Shown piece by piece: positions 15,825 to 24,535 of a stretch of DNA of 42,062 bases. Made by a program: the position numbers and the translations under genes. Within the stretch, counting starts at the first letter, position 1. Each line of letters starts with the position of its first letter. A model generated the notes under the pieces. That model did not search any database. It was not told the origin of the DNA and was given only the letters and a program-made list of their open reading frames with translations. Source of the DNA: Gammaproteobacteria bacterium (GTDB taxonomy: Bacteria; Pseudomonadota; Gammaproteobacteria; DSM-16500); assembly GCA_021323555.1 (NCBI GenBank), contig JAJONP010000002.1:1-42062 (forward strand), written 5' to 3'.

Positions 15825-17024
15825 ATGAAACAGCATTTGTTATACAAACAAATTCTTTTAGGTGTGACGGGCGGTATTGCAGCGTATAAAAGTGCAGATT
15901 TGGTACGGCGGCTACGTGAAGCAGGAGCAGAAGTGCGCGTTGTCATGACCCACAATGCCAAGCAGTTTATAACCCCTTTAACGATGCAAGCTGTTTCTGG
16001 CAATCCTGTACATGACGATTTATTTGATTTGAAAGCAGAAGCAGCGATGGGTCATATCGAGCTTGGGCGATGGGCAGATGTCATTTTGATTGCGCCAGCG
16101 AGTGCAGATTGTATGACAAGATTATTGCAGGGCGAAGCGTCTGACCTTTTGACAACGCTGTGTCTTGTAACAAAAGCACCTATCGCTTTAGCACCCGCTA
16201 TGAATCAAGGCATGTGGAATAATATAGCTACACAATCGAATGTTCAAGCATTACAAGCCAAAGGCATTCATATTTGGGGGCCCGCAGAAGGTAGCCAAGC
16301 ATGTGGAGATAGGGGTTTTGGGCGAATGCTAGAGCCTACCGAGTTAGTAGATAAAGTGATTGGGTTATTTCAAACAGGTCTTTTGAATGGAAAAAAGATA
16401 ATGATTACAGCAGGGCCTACGCATGAATTCATTGACCCTATTCGATTTATTACTAATGCAAGCTCAGGAAAAATGGGGTACGCCTTGGCTGAAGCGGCTG
16501 TCGAAGCAGGTGCGCATGTCGTATTAATCAGTGGCCCTGTGGCTTTATCTACACCTTTACATGCAACAAAAATTTCTGTCACTACTGCGAAAGAAATGTT
16601 TTCTGCCGTGATGTCGCATGTTGCTGATTGTGATTTGTTTTTAAGTGTAGCGGCAGTGGGTGATTATTCATGTAAAAAAATATCATCACAAAAAATTCCA
16701 AAAACAGCCGAAACATTCACGCTTGAATTAGAGCGTAATCCTGATATTGTTTCAAGTGTGGCTTTGTTAGAGCAAAAACCATTTGTTGTGGGTTTTTCTG
16801 CAGAAACAGAAAACGTCATAGCCAACGCCAAAGCTAAATTAACAAATAAAAAATTAGATATGATTATTGCAAATAAAGTAGGTGATGGCATTGGCATGGG
16901 CAGCGATGATAATGCAGTCACGGTCTTGTGGAAAGACAAGCAACGTGAATTTGCAAAAATGTCTAAACAAAAATTAGCGCGTGAATTAATCGCATTTTTA
17001 TATCTTCATTTTTTTCAGGAGTAA
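15825..17024 (+). CDS. coaBC: Bifunctional phosphopantothenoylcysteine decarboxylase/phosphopantothenate-cysteine ligase
   Basis: Catalyses two steps of coenzyme A synthesis. The N-terminal CoaC half (~1-185) is the FMN-dependent decarboxylase with [10 protein letters not shown], the catalytic His in [11 protein letters not shown], the PAMNQGMW motif and the Cys of [11 protein letters not shown]. The C-terminal CoaB half (~188-399) is the CTP-dependent ligase with [31 protein letters not shown] and the Lys-containing [10 protein letters not shown] loop. At 399 residues it is full length. Dut starts 5 bases downstream and algC 2 bases after that, so coaBC-dut-algC form a tight operon. Confidence 0.97.
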   Translation: MKQHLLYKQILLGVTGGIAAYKSADLVRRLREAGAEVRVVMTHNAKQFITPLTMQAVSGNPVHDDLFDLKAEAAMGHIELGRWADVILIAPASADCMTRLLQGEASDLLTTLCLVTKAPIALAPAMNQGMWNNIATQSNVQALQAKGIHIWGPAEGSQACGDRGFGRMLEPTELVDKVIGLFQTGLLNGKKIMITAGPTHEFIDPIRFITNASSGKMGYALAEAAVEAGAHVVLISGPVALSTPLHATKISVTTAKEMFSAVMSHVADCDLFLSVAAVGDYSCKKISSQKIPKTAETFTLELERNPDIVSSVALLEQKPFVVGFSAETENVIANAKAKLTNKKLDMIIANKVGDGIGMGSDDNAVTVLWKDKQREFAKMSKQKLARELIAFLYLHFFQE

Positions 17025-17029
17025 CGCGG

Positions 17030-17488
17030 ATGCTCAAAGATATTCAAGTTAAAATTTTAGATAAACGCATAGGAACAGACTATCCTTTACCACGCTATGA
17101 AACATCCGATTCTGCGGGCATGGATCTGCGCGCTTGTTTACATGACACCCTTATTTTGCAACCGAATGAAACGCGACTTATTCCCACCGGAATTGCTATC
17201 CATATCGGCGATCCTCATTTGGCAGCTGTTATTTTGCCTCGATCAGGTCTAGGACATAAGCATGGGATCGTATTAGGGAATCTTGTTGGGTTGATTGATG
17301 CGGACTATCAAGGGCCTTTAATGATATCTTGCTGGAATCGTAATCAAGATAGCTATACGATAGAGCCTGGTGACCGTATTGCTCAACTCGTTTTTTTACC
17401 GATAGCACGTGTTAATTTATCACTTGTCGATGAATTCAATGAAACAGCGCGTGGTGTGGGTGGATTTGGCTCTTCAGGAAAACAATAA
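17030..17488 (+). CDS. dut: dUTP diphosphatase
   Basis: Trimeric dUTPase hydrolysing dUTP to dUMP, which keeps uracil out of DNA and feeds dTMP synthesis. All five motifs are visible in 152 residues: DSAGMDLRA (1), [10 protein letters not shown] (2), [11 protein letters not shown] (3, with the catalytic Asp and uracil-binding Tyr), GDRIAQLVF (4) and [10 protein letters not shown] (5, the mobile C-terminal arm). GGAG lies 10 bases before the ATG. It sits between coaBC and algC with almost no spacing. Confidence 0.97.
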   Translation: MLKDIQVKILDKRIGTDYPLPRYETSDSAGMDLRACLHDTLILQPNETRLIPTGIAIHIGDPHLAAVILPRSGLGHKHGIVLGNLVGLIDADYQGPLMISCWNRNQDSYTIEPGDRIAQLVFLPIARVNLSLVDEFNETARGVGGFGSSGKQ

Positions 17489-17490
17489 CA

Positions 17491-18867
17491 ATGGCTTTTA
17501 TAGATCCTTCTATTTTTCGTGCTTATGATATTCGCGGTATCGTGGGTGACACGCTGACTGAAGAAAATGTTTATACGATAGGTCAGGTATTAGGTTCTTT
17601 AGTCATCGAAAAAGGCGAGCGTTCCATGCTCGTTGGACGCGATGGGCGGTTATCGGGGCCCTCATTAGTCTCTGCTTTATGTAGCGGTATATTAGCAACA
17701 GGCTGTGATGTCATTGATTTGGGAAGGGTACCCACGCCCTTACTTTATTATGCTGCGCATATTTCAGAAACTCGATCAGGCGTCATGTTAACAGGCAGCC
17801 ATAATCCGTCCAATTATAATGGCTTAAAAATGATGATCAACGGCCAAACATTGGCTGAGGCAGAAATTAAAAATATCTATCACCGCATCATAGAAAATCA
17901 TTTCCTGTCAGGTACAGGAAAATTAAGTACCTTGGAAATTATTCAGCGTTATATAGCACATATCGTGCGTGATTTTAAATTAACACGTCCATTGAAAGTG
18001 GTCGTTGACTGTGGAAATGGCATTGCGGGTGCTGTTGCACCTCAATTATTTCGGCAATTAGGGTGTGAAGTCCATGAATTATTTTGTGATGTCGATGGCC
18101 GTTTCCCTCATCATCACCCTGATCCAAGCCAATTAAAAAACTTGCAAGATTTAATTAATACTGTCAAAAAAACGCAATCGCATGTCGGTTTAGCCTTTGA
18201 TGGCGATGGTGATCGATTGGGGGTGGTTACAAATAGAGGCGATGTGATATGGCCTGATCGCCAATTAATGTTATTTTCAAAAGAAGTGCTTTCCCGTCTT
18301 CCAGGCGCGAAAATTATTTATGATGTGAAATGCACTCACCATTTAGCAAAATTTATTCGTGATCATCAAGGCGAACCTGTGATGTGGAAAACAGGGCATT
18401 CATTGATTAAATCAAAATCAGCCGAAATTCAGGCTGCGCTAGCGGGTGAGATGAGCGGACACATTTTTTTTAAAGATCAATGGTATGGATTTGATGATGC
18501 AATCTATGCGGGCGTACGTTTATTGAAGATTTTAGCAGATACAGAGCAAACATGCGCTGAATTATTTGATGCGATCCCTGACAGTATTAATACCCCAGAA
18601 TTAAAAATTGATGTAGACGAAAATGAAAAAATATCTTTGATGGAAAAATTAATTAAACAAGCTAATTTTACTTCGGCTGAACATATTACGATTGATGGTT
18701 TGCGAGTGAATTTTTCAGATGGATGGGGGTTGATTCGATCATCGAATACCACGCCTTGCCTGGTCTTGCGTTTTGAAGCGGAAAGTGAAAAAGTATTATT
18801 ACGAATTCAAGAGGCATTTCGTCAGTTATTGTTATCTGTAAAGCCAGAGTTAGTTTTGCCTTTTTAG
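17491..18867 (+). CDS. algC: Phosphomannomutase/phosphoglucomutase
   Basis: Interconverts 1- and 6-phosphates of mannose or glucose, supplying precursors for surface polysaccharide. In 458 residues the four domains show the phosphoserine loop TGSHNPSNYNGLKM, the Mg-binding loop FDGDGDRLGVV, the sugar-binding GEMSGHIFF, and the phosphate-binding RSSNTTPCLVLRFE near the C-terminus. It resembles the Pseudomonas AlgC/ManB group. It is the last gene of coaBC-dut-algC and is followed by a structured palindromic repeat. Confidence 0.94.
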   Translation: MAFIDPSIFRAYDIRGIVGDTLTEENVYTIGQVLGSLVIEKGERSMLVGRDGRLSGPSLVSALCSGILATGCDVIDLGRVPTPLLYYAAHISETRSGVMLTGSHNPSNYNGLKMMINGQTLAEAEIKNIYHRIIENHFLSGTGKLSTLEIIQRYIAHIVRDFKLTRPLKVVVDCGNGIAGAVAPQLFRQLGCEVHELFCDVDGRFPHHHPDPSQLKNLQDLINTVKKTQSHVGLAFDGDGDRLGVVTNRGDVIWPDRQLMLFSKEVLSRLPGAKIIYDVKCTHHLAKFIRDHQGEPVMWKTGHSLIKSKSAEIQAALAGEMSGHIFFKDQWYGFDDAIYAGVRLLKILADTEQTCAELFDAIPDSINTPELKIDVDENEKISLMEKLIKQANFTSAEHITIDGLRVNFSDGWGLIRSSNTTPCLVLRFEAESEKVLLRIQEAFRQLLLSVKPELVLPF

Positions 18868-18875
18868 TAGAGAGA

Positions 18876-18976
18876 AGAATCCACCCAAAGGGCTTCCGTA
18901 CTCCAAACAGCACGTCCCTGTGCTTTGTGATGCCATCCTGGCATCAAGTCGTACGGCAACCCTTTGAGTAGATTCT
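18876..18976. repeat. Structured, cloverleaf-like palindromic element
   Basis: The 26-base ends (18876-18901 and 18951-18976) are near-complementary, with AGAATC, CAAAGGG and CCGTAC conserved in both. Between them lie two further hairpins: AGCAC/GTGCT and the perfect TGATGCCA-TCC-TGGCATCA. Folded, the ~100 bases give a long stem carrying two side hairpins. It occupies almost the whole gap between algC and the UbiH-family gene. It has no tRNA consensus loops and no T-run, so it is neither a tRNA nor a standard terminator; a dispersed repeat or small structured RNA fits best. Confidence 0.7.
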
Positions 18977-19002
18977 TTTGCAAGCGCTCGTGAGATAAGC
19001 TT

Positions 19003-20205
19003 ATGTATGATGTTATTATTATGGGAAGCGGTATCGTTGGCGCAACAGCAGCCTTAGCCATCGCACGTGAAACATCTTTAAAAATAGGGATTATTGAGAA
19101 AAATTCCCCTGTTTTTGCGAATAACCCAAAACAATACGATTATCGTGTCAGCGCTATTTCTCTTGCCTCTAAAACTATTTTTCAAAATTTATATTGTTGG
19201 GAATCCATTCGATCAAAACGAATAAGTGGTTATTCTGATATGCATGTATGGGATGCCATCAGCAAAGGCGAAATTCATTTTGACGCCTCATCGTTAAATG
19301 AAGTATTCCTAGGTTATATTATTGAAGATAGTGTGATTCGTTCGAGTTTATTAGAACATTTTCAAGATTATAAAAACATCGATTTTCTCTATCCTCTTCA
19401 AATCAATACGATGCAAGAAAAATCCGATTATATAGAATTAATCACAGAAGATAATCAAACACTTTCCACAAAATTATTGATTGCAGCAGATGGCGCAGAG
19501 TCTTGGGTGCGTAAATGTGCGAAAATTGAATTAACACAATGGGATTATGCACACACAGCAATTGTAGCCACTGTCAAAACAACACTTCCCCATCAAAGAA
19601 CCGCCTGGCAGCGATTTCTGCCACAAGGCCCCCTGGCATTTTTGCCTTTAGATGATCCTCATTATTGTTCTATCGTCTGGTCTGTGGTACCTGATTATGC
19701 TTCTTATTTACTGTCATTAGAGGATGACATTTTTTCTAAAATCATCAGTACTGAGTTTGAAAATAAATTAGGAACAATTATAACGACTAGTTCACGTCAT
19801 TCTTTTCCATTACGTATGCGTCATGCAAAAAAATATGTACAATCACGTTTGGCGCTTATAGGCGATGCAGCACATACGATTCACCCCTTGGCAGGTCAAG
19901 GCGTTAATTTAGGATTGCTGGATGCTGCGACACTCGCAGAAGTTGTGATTGACGCACACAAAAAAAATCGTGATTTTGCAAGCATGTCGATATTACGCCG
20001 ATACGAGCGTTGGCGTAAAAGCGATACGCTTCTCATGCTAGCTTTCGTTGAAGGGTTAAAACATTTGTTCGCTAGTGATAAAAAATCATTACAACATATT
20101 CGTCACTTGGGTTTAACGATGACAAATCATTTTTCATTTATTAAAAATGGGCTAGCAAGTTATGCGGTAGGGCATCATGGGGATTTGCCGAAACTGGCTA
20201 AGTAA
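19003..20205 (+). CDS. UbiH/UbiF/VisC/COQ6-family FAD-dependent hydroxylase
   Basis: A 400-residue flavoprotein monooxygenase of ubiquinone synthesis. The N-terminal dinucleotide fold is VIIMGSGIVGATAALAI; the middle LLIAADGAESWVRK is the Asp-Gly motif that contacts FAD and NAD(P)H; LALIGDAAHTIHPLAGQG is the second FAD site and the family signature. Sequence alone does not tell whether it hydroxylates C5, C6 or C1 of the ring (UbiI, UbiF or UbiH). It follows algC after a structured repeat and is probably transcribed separately. Confidence 0.9.
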   Translation: MYDVIIMGSGIVGATAALAIARETSLKIGIIEKNSPVFANNPKQYDYRVSAISLASKTIFQNLYCWESIRSKRISGYSDMHVWDAISKGEIHFDASSLNEVFLGYIIEDSVIRSSLLEHFQDYKNIDFLYPLQINTMQEKSDYIELITEDNQTLSTKLLIAADGAESWVRKCAKIELTQWDYAHTAIVATVKTTLPHQRTAWQRFLPQGPLAFLPLDDPHYCSIVWSVVPDYASYLLSLEDDIFSKIISTEFENKLGTIITTSSRHSFPLRMRHAKKYVQSRLALIGDAAHTIHPLAGQGVNLGLLDAATLAEVVIDAHKKNRDFASMSILRRYERWRKSDTLLMLAFVEGLKHLFASDKKSLQHIRHLGLTMTNHFSFIKNGLASYAVGHHGDLPKLAK

Positions 20206-20258
20206 ATATTCACGCTCTCACAGCCAAGATCCGTCACTCTATAACATCATGAATATAA

Positions 20259-20309
20259 ACCGCCGCAAGCCGCCGCAAACCGCCGCAAGCCGCCGCAAAC
20301 CGCCTCAAG
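20259..20309 (+). repeat. Tandem repeat of a 20-bp (2 x 10) unit
   Basis: Two and a half copies of CGCCGCAAGCCGCCGCAAAC (20261-20280, 20281-20300, then a partial copy). Each unit is two near-identical decamers that differ by one A/G. It lies 55 bases after the UbiH-family gene and contains the stop codon of the broken HTH gene. The GC-rich purine/pyrimidine asymmetry differs sharply from the AT-rich surroundings. Confidence 0.85.
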
Positions 20310-20575
20310 TTTTTTTAATAATGAACCAAGTGGTTGTACGAGCATGTCCACTTGATTGGATAAACCCTTTTTTCTTAAGAATAGCTAAATCATCACGCAA
20401 AGTTCTTTCTGCTGGTGGCTCTTTAATTCGTTGAATAATATATTTTATTTTCATTTCTTCCTCTGAATCAAGAATTTCCATAATCTCTTTTTGACGAGGC
20501 GTTAATTCAAGTAGTAAATTCGATATTATGTGATTCACCCTGCTGGATATGCGTGGTTATTTGATTGATATCCAT
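20305..20575 (-). pseudogene. Remnant of an AlbA_2/HTH regulator, internal deletion
   Basis: The minus strand starts at 20575 with MDINQITTHIQQGESHNIEF, the typical N-terminus of the AlbA_2 (putative DNA-binding, ATP-binding-type) family, and meets a stop after 22 codons (20507). In another frame, the sequence continues as LLLELTPRQKEIMEIL then TLRDDLAILKKKGFIQ to 20305: a winged helix-turn-helix like the C-terminal domain of the same family. The ~300 or more residues normally between them are missing. The frames join near 20510, which indicates a deletion with frameshift. A 77-residue HTH protein starting at GTG 20538 could still be made, but its ribosome site is poor. Confidence 0.7.
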
Positions 20576-20667
20576 AATTTTTATTCTATTTTCTCTACTT
20601 GGAGACTTAAAAGTATACGATCACCTGATCTTTTCTTCAGCCTTTCTAGTAATACATTTTTAATAGC

Positions 20668-21138
20668 TTATATCTCACTGCCGATAACATAGAAAGCCAC
20701 TCCCTCTAGCGAGTCTTTTTTATTGTTTAAACGACACATAAAAGAAGAGCCTTTTGTGAGAGGAGAATAATTTTTAGGGTTTAAATATTGCTGAAAAATT
20801 TCTACTGAATTATCAGAAAAAATACGCGCTTTAACATATTCAAATTGATAACCCTTATTATTCTTATGAACAAGAATAATATTCGAGCTGCCAATGACAT
20901 TCATTTTTTTGCCATTTTTTTCTACGCTATAAACAAGAAAATGCTCGAAAGTGATTGTACCTAGTTGGATAGGATCGTGAGCCGATGGTAAACACGTGTT
21001 AAAGTTAGCAACGGCTTGTAAATGTTCTCCATGACTAATGGCTTTTAGCACATCCTCATAGTTAGACAACATTTTACTAGAAGCAAACACATTAGCAGAA
21101 ACAACTAACAATAAAAATGCGAAAATATATTTAAACAC
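20668..21138 (-). CDS. virK: VirK-family secreted protein
   Basis: A 156-residue exported protein. The start is GTG at 21138, chosen because AAGAGGG lies just upstream and the protein then begins with a clean signal peptide (FKYIFAFLLLVVSANVFA, cleavage probably after VFA). The longer frame from 21195 would bury the signal. The mature part (MLSNYEDVLKAISHGEHLQAV, FNTCLP, FEHFLVYSVEKNGKKMNVIGSS, then FMCRLNN) matches the VirK family first described in Agrobacterium and common in Legionella; two Cys could form a disulfide. Its molecular role is unknown; it acts in the periplasm or outside. It is divergent from the coiled-coil gene at 21250. Confidence 0.8.
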   Translation of the reverse strand: MFKYIFAFLLLVVSANVFASSKMLSNYEDVLKAISHGEHLQAVANFNTCLPSAHDPIQLGTITFEHFLVYSVEKNGKKMNVIGSSNIILVHKNNKGYQFEYVKARIFSDNSVEIFQQYLNPKNYSPLTKGSSFMCRLNNKKDSLEGVAFYVIGSEI

Positions 21139-21249
21139 AAAGCCCTCTTTGAAATAATTGAATAATAGAGTACATTGTAGCAAATTAAAGTCCACGAGGG
21201 CAAACCCAAGTCAGGATGACATTGAAAAACCTATAATGAGGTATTTTTA

Positions 21250-22269
21250 ATGACAAACGAAATAAGCACAAAAAATACAAAGAACGAAATTCTTGATGCC
21301 TATCATGATGTTTTAGAGAAATTAAAAGAGACTAGAAAACTCAGCAAACAAGAACAAAAAATCAGTGAAGAGAAGAAAGAAATTGTTGAGATAGCATCCA
21401 AGCGCACTGCGGACGATATTGTCAAAAACTTGGCGGAATTAAAGCTTTCGTTAGTGAAATCTCTAGAAGAAGTGGAAGAGAAATTGTTATCAAGCCATAA
21501 ACAATTAACCACATTACAACAAGCCATTCAGTTTCAAACCAAAGAACTGGCTGATATCCATGAAATTAAAATCAATGCTGATACATTGACTGCGTTATTG
21601 ATAGCACAAAAAGAAAAAACCTCTGCTTTTGAAATAGAAATGAAAGAACGTCAACAGATTTTTGAGCAAGACATGTTACAAAAAAGGACTATTTGGAAGA
21701 AAGAGCAAGAGGAATTTGAGTTAGTGCGAAAAGAGCAAGAAATAGAAACTAAAAAAACACGTCAACGAGAACAAGAAGATTATGTTTATCAACGTGATTT
21801 GTTAAGAAAAAAAGAACGAGATCAATATGAAGCTGAAAAAGAATTACTCGAAAAAGAGTTAATAACAAAACGGGCAACGCTAGAACAAACATTTGCAGAA
21901 CGTGAAGCAAAAATTACTTCGCAAGAAGAAGAATTTAAAGTATTAAAAGAAAAAGCACAGAAATTTCCAGCAGAGCTTCAGCAAGCGATACAAGAGACAG
22001 AAAAAAACCTGATGGAACGTTTAAAGTTCAAGTATGATTATGAAACGAAATTAGCCCAAAAAGAAGTAGAAGGAGAACGCAAGCTCCATCAACAAATGGT
22101 CGCGGCCTTAGAAGCAAAAGTGGCACAGTTAGAATCTCAAATCAAGCATTTGTCAGACAAAACCAACCAGGCTAATTTACAAGTGCAAGACATCGCCGTC
22201 AAAGCCATTGAAGGGGCTTCGCGTCAACGTTATGTGCCTTATATGGAGAAACAAGTAGAGCAGGCATAG
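21250..22269 (+). CDS. Long coiled-coil protein
   Basis: A 339-residue protein almost entirely predicted as coiled coil, rich in Glu, Lys and Gln from residue ~25 to ~310, with a short conserved-looking C-terminus (GASRQRYVPYMEKQVEQA). There is no signal peptide or membrane segment. GAGG precedes the ATG at about 8 bases, and TATAAT at 21232-21237 is a likely -10 box. It resembles myosin-like coiled-coil proteins often listed as conserved hypothetical in Legionella-related bacteria. A scaffold role is likely, but its function is unknown. It is followed by more than 1.1 kb of repeat-rich non-coding DNA. Confidence 0.85.
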   Translation: MTNEISTKNTKNEILDAYHDVLEKLKETRKLSKQEQKISEEKKEIVEIASKRTADDIVKNLAELKLSLVKSLEEVEEKLLSSHKQLTTLQQAIQFQTKELADIHEIKINADTLTALLIAQKEKTSAFEIEMKERQQIFEQDMLQKRTIWKKEQEEFELVRKEQEIETKKTRQREQEDYVYQRDLLRKKERDQYEAEKELLEKELITKRATLEQTFAEREAKITSQEEEFKVLKEKAQKFPAELQQAIQETEKNLMERLKFKYDYETKLAQKEVEGERKLHQQMVAALEAKVAQLESQIKHLSDKTNQANLQVQDIAVKAIEGASRQRYVPYMEKQVEQA

Positions 22270-22396
22270 GCTCAAAACCAAGGGTGATTTTTGGAAACTG
22301 GCTAAGTTTTTCAGCTTTTTTTCACTATATAATTTTGACTTTTTTAAAAAAAGAATGAATAGTACTTAACAATTTTATGCTGCTATGCAATGGCTC

Positions 22397-22566
22397 CAGG
22401 GCAATCGCACTCAGCTTTTTATTTTTAGCAGATAAGTAAGCAATTTTACGTTATTAAAGAGGTATTTGACTCCCGCACCGTCATTGCGGGGATTGCATGC
22501 TTCTTCAAAAACATGAAACTGATTTTTTATTTAGCTGAAACCTAAAATTTCAGTGCGATTGCCCTG
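22397..22566. repeat. Dispersed ~62-bp palindromic repeat, copy split by a ~105-bp insertion
   Basis: The ends CAGGGCAATCGCACT (22397) and AGTGCGATTGCCCTGG (ending 22566) are inverted repeats. Compared with the compact copy at 38975-39036 (opposite orientation), this copy carries ~105 extra bases after the TTTTTAGC at 22422-22429. The extra part ends in a similar TTTTTTATTTAGC, so the insertion is flanked by a short direct repeat. The inserted part contains a small hairpin CCCGCA/TGCGGG. Confidence 0.75.
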
Positions 22567-23064
22567 GCAATGATCCATATTAGTACGTATCGTCCTTGTG
22601 CATATTAATTATTTCGAGGGCATAAGCAGAGCATGTTACCAATAGCAGAGCCTGTCACCCCGCAAAAAACGCGCTCTCTATTTTATGAAAGAATACAGGA
22701 CTTCGCTCGCGTTTTTGTGCGGGGTCTGGTGGGAACTCAAGTAGAACAAACAACCTTAAACCAACTCAAAAAATAGGCCAAAATAAAGATCTTTTCATTC
22801 AGGATTTATACTCCCGATAGCATTAGCCTTATATGGCTACTGATCTCTCCATTTTTTATTTTTTTCTCTAGTGCCTATATAAACATAAATTACGGTGCTT
22901 GTTATATTGTTTAAGCACCACCGGATCCCGCACAAAAACGCGAGCGAAGTCCTGTTTTCTTTCATAAGACAGAGAGCGCGTTTTTTGCGGGATGACACGC
23001 TCTGCTCCTGTCTTCAAAATGTTTAACATACACAAGGACGAGACGTGCTAACATGACCCATTGC
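22567..23064. repeat. Second long inverted-repeat element (~0.5 kb)
   Basis: The left arm 22567-22724 and right arm 22926-23064 are reverse complements with ~25 bases of extra sequence in the left arm. Matching blocks include GTCCTTGTG..., GCAGAG/CTCTGC and a ~67-base GC-richer block beginning CCCGCAAAAAACGCGCTCTC. Each such block is itself a hairpin (CCCGCAAAAA against TTTTTGTGCGGG). The 201-base core has no reading frame. It is unrelated in sequence to the element at 13956-14483 but has the same plan of ~150-base arms and ~200-base core. Confidence 0.85.
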
Positions 23065-23171
23065 ACAGTAGCAGTATAAAAATCGCTAAACCTTACTTAC
23101 GTGTTTTTCAAAAGAACTTTCTACAGTCTTACAGATACCTTTTTGTGTTGATCGTAAGCACTTTACTTTCA

Positions 23172-23342
23172 GTTTTCGGATTTTTCAATTTTGGCTATTT
23201 CATTTTTATCTAGCGGTTTCTTTAGCTACTCCTGAAAATTTTTGGCTTTCGTATTGCTTGTTTCGGGAATCTCTAAATCCTAATACTGTTTGTTCTGTAA
23301 CTCTATAACCGTTTGAACGCATTTACATTTTTCATCTTCCAG
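23172..23342 (-). pseudogene. Possible decayed coiled-coil coding fragment
   Basis: One minus-strand frame reads about 57 codons with only two stops (both TAG): it begins LEDEKCKCVQTVIELQNKQY and ends DKNEIAKIEKSEN. The Lys/Glu-rich, heptad-like composition matches the coiled-coil genes nearby and is unlike random AT-rich sequence. There is no start or ribosome site. It may be the relic of a lost gene between the inverted repeat and 23419; this is weakly supported. The rest of 23065-23418 shows nothing else. Confidence 0.3.
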
Positions 23343-23418
23343 CAGAATTAGATTAAGCCGCTATACTCAAATTTATAACGCTATAAACAATTTTTCTTAT
23401 TCGAAGGAGGCAGCTATT

Positions 23419-24516
23419 ATGTTAGAACGACGCATGTCCAAGCAAGAGGAAGTTGATTTAATTAAGGAATTAGAAAATAAGGCCAAATTAATAGAGAATT
23501 TTTTGAAAAAACATAACCTACAGGATGGAACCCCGTTAACGCAAAAGGATTACGAAAGTCTTGCAAAAATTTCATTTAGTCTGGGAGCAGATACTCTTCC
23601 TGTCACAAGGTTATTGGATCAAGGCATTCAAGACTTAGAAGAATGTGGGATGAAGGAACTGGAAGTTAAAGGAGTGTCTGTTAGGGAAAATGTTTTTTTT
23701 CAATATGCAGAAAGAGATGATGATGGAAATATTGTACCTGCAGTTGATGAAACTGTTTTGCAGGCGGATGAACACTTTGGAGAGGTTATTAAAAAAGGAC
23801 GTTATTTGCAGATAAATATAGGTGGAGATAATACAATGCGTGGAAAGAGAGATCAGGCACGCGATGAAGCGATGGATAAATATTTAAGAGCTATGAAAAG
23901 CAAGCCGGATTTAGATCACAAGGCAGAATTTTTGCATGGTGTTATTGATCTTGCTTCAGGGCACTCTACTGTTCTTTTTGGAGCTAAAAAATCGTTACAT
24001 GCTTTAGGAAGCGGGGAGATAGCTGAGGAAGAACGAAAAATGTGGATAAAACCAGTATTAGATACACTCATAGATAGTCTTAAAAAGACTGCTGATGCTG
24101 TTCGTCGCATTTCTAACTACAGTCACTTGATGTCAGCGAAAGAATTTCAACTACAAACGAATGTCTTATACCAAAGACGGCCTGATATAATGAAAGAAAT
24201 TGATTCTATTTTAAAATCGTTAGAAGAGCCAGTTTCTGATAATAACTACAAGATATCCTTTTGGAAGAAACCAGTAGCAATATCAACTTCTTTAAACCCT
24301 CTGGAGCGTGCTAATAAAATATTAGAGTTGAAGGAGAAGCTGAGCGAGGCTATCATGGCTATTGATCCTTCCTCAAGCTATGCTAATAGAAAACGCAAGT
24401 CGGGGCTAGAAAAATTGTTACGTCAAGTAGATTATGAAATACATAGGAATAATTCTGTATTTTATAAAAAAATGAATAGCTGGGAAGTTGCGCCAGCTAA
24501 ACTCGCTAAACCATAA
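23419..24516 (+). CDS. Hypothetical protein, mostly helical, 365 aa
   Basis: I do not recognise this protein. A strong ribosome site (GAAGGAGG) precedes the ATG. It is soluble and mostly helical, with no signal peptide, membrane segment or catalytic motif. A helical N-terminal region (LIKELENKAKLIENFLKKH) is followed by an acidic stretch with YAERDDDGNIVPAVDE (~95-112), then NIGGDNTMRGKRDQARDEAMDKY and long helices to the C-terminus. The lack of recognisable homologues, the helical design and its position beside repeats are consistent with a lineage-specific, possibly secreted protein; that is inference. The htpG heat-shock promoter begins about 20 bases after its stop. Confidence 0.8.
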   Translation: MLERRMSKQEEVDLIKELENKAKLIENFLKKHNLQDGTPLTQKDYESLAKISFSLGADTLPVTRLLDQGIQDLEECGMKELEVKGVSVRENVFFQYAERDDDGNIVPAVDETVLQADEHFGEVIKKGRYLQINIGGDNTMRGKRDQARDEAMDKYLRAMKSKPDLDHKAEFLHGVIDLASGHSTVLFGAKKSLHALGSGEIAEEERKMWIKPVLDTLIDSLKKTADAVRRISNYSHLMSAKEFQLQTNVLYQRRPDIMKEIDSILKSLEEPVSDNNYKISFWKKPVAISTSLNPLERANKILELKEKLSEAIMAIDPSSSYANRKRKSGLEKLLRQVDYEIHRNNSVFYKKMNSWEVAPAKLAKP

Positions 24517-24535
24517 ATTTGGTAAGCCCCTTCCA

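Noticed and set aside
18876..18976. tRNA or classical terminator between algC and the UbiH-family gene
   Set aside because: The element folds into a stem with two hairpins, but lacks a T-loop consensus, an anticodon-like loop and a terminal CCA context, and has no T-run after a simple stem.
20259..20309. CRISPR array
   Set aside because: The units are 10-20 bp and contiguous, with no unique spacers of constant length.
22658..22724. Standard intrinsic terminator in the second inverted repeat
   Set aside because: The hairpin lies more than 380 bases from the nearest gene end and is half of a much larger inverted repeat, so termination is not its main explanation.
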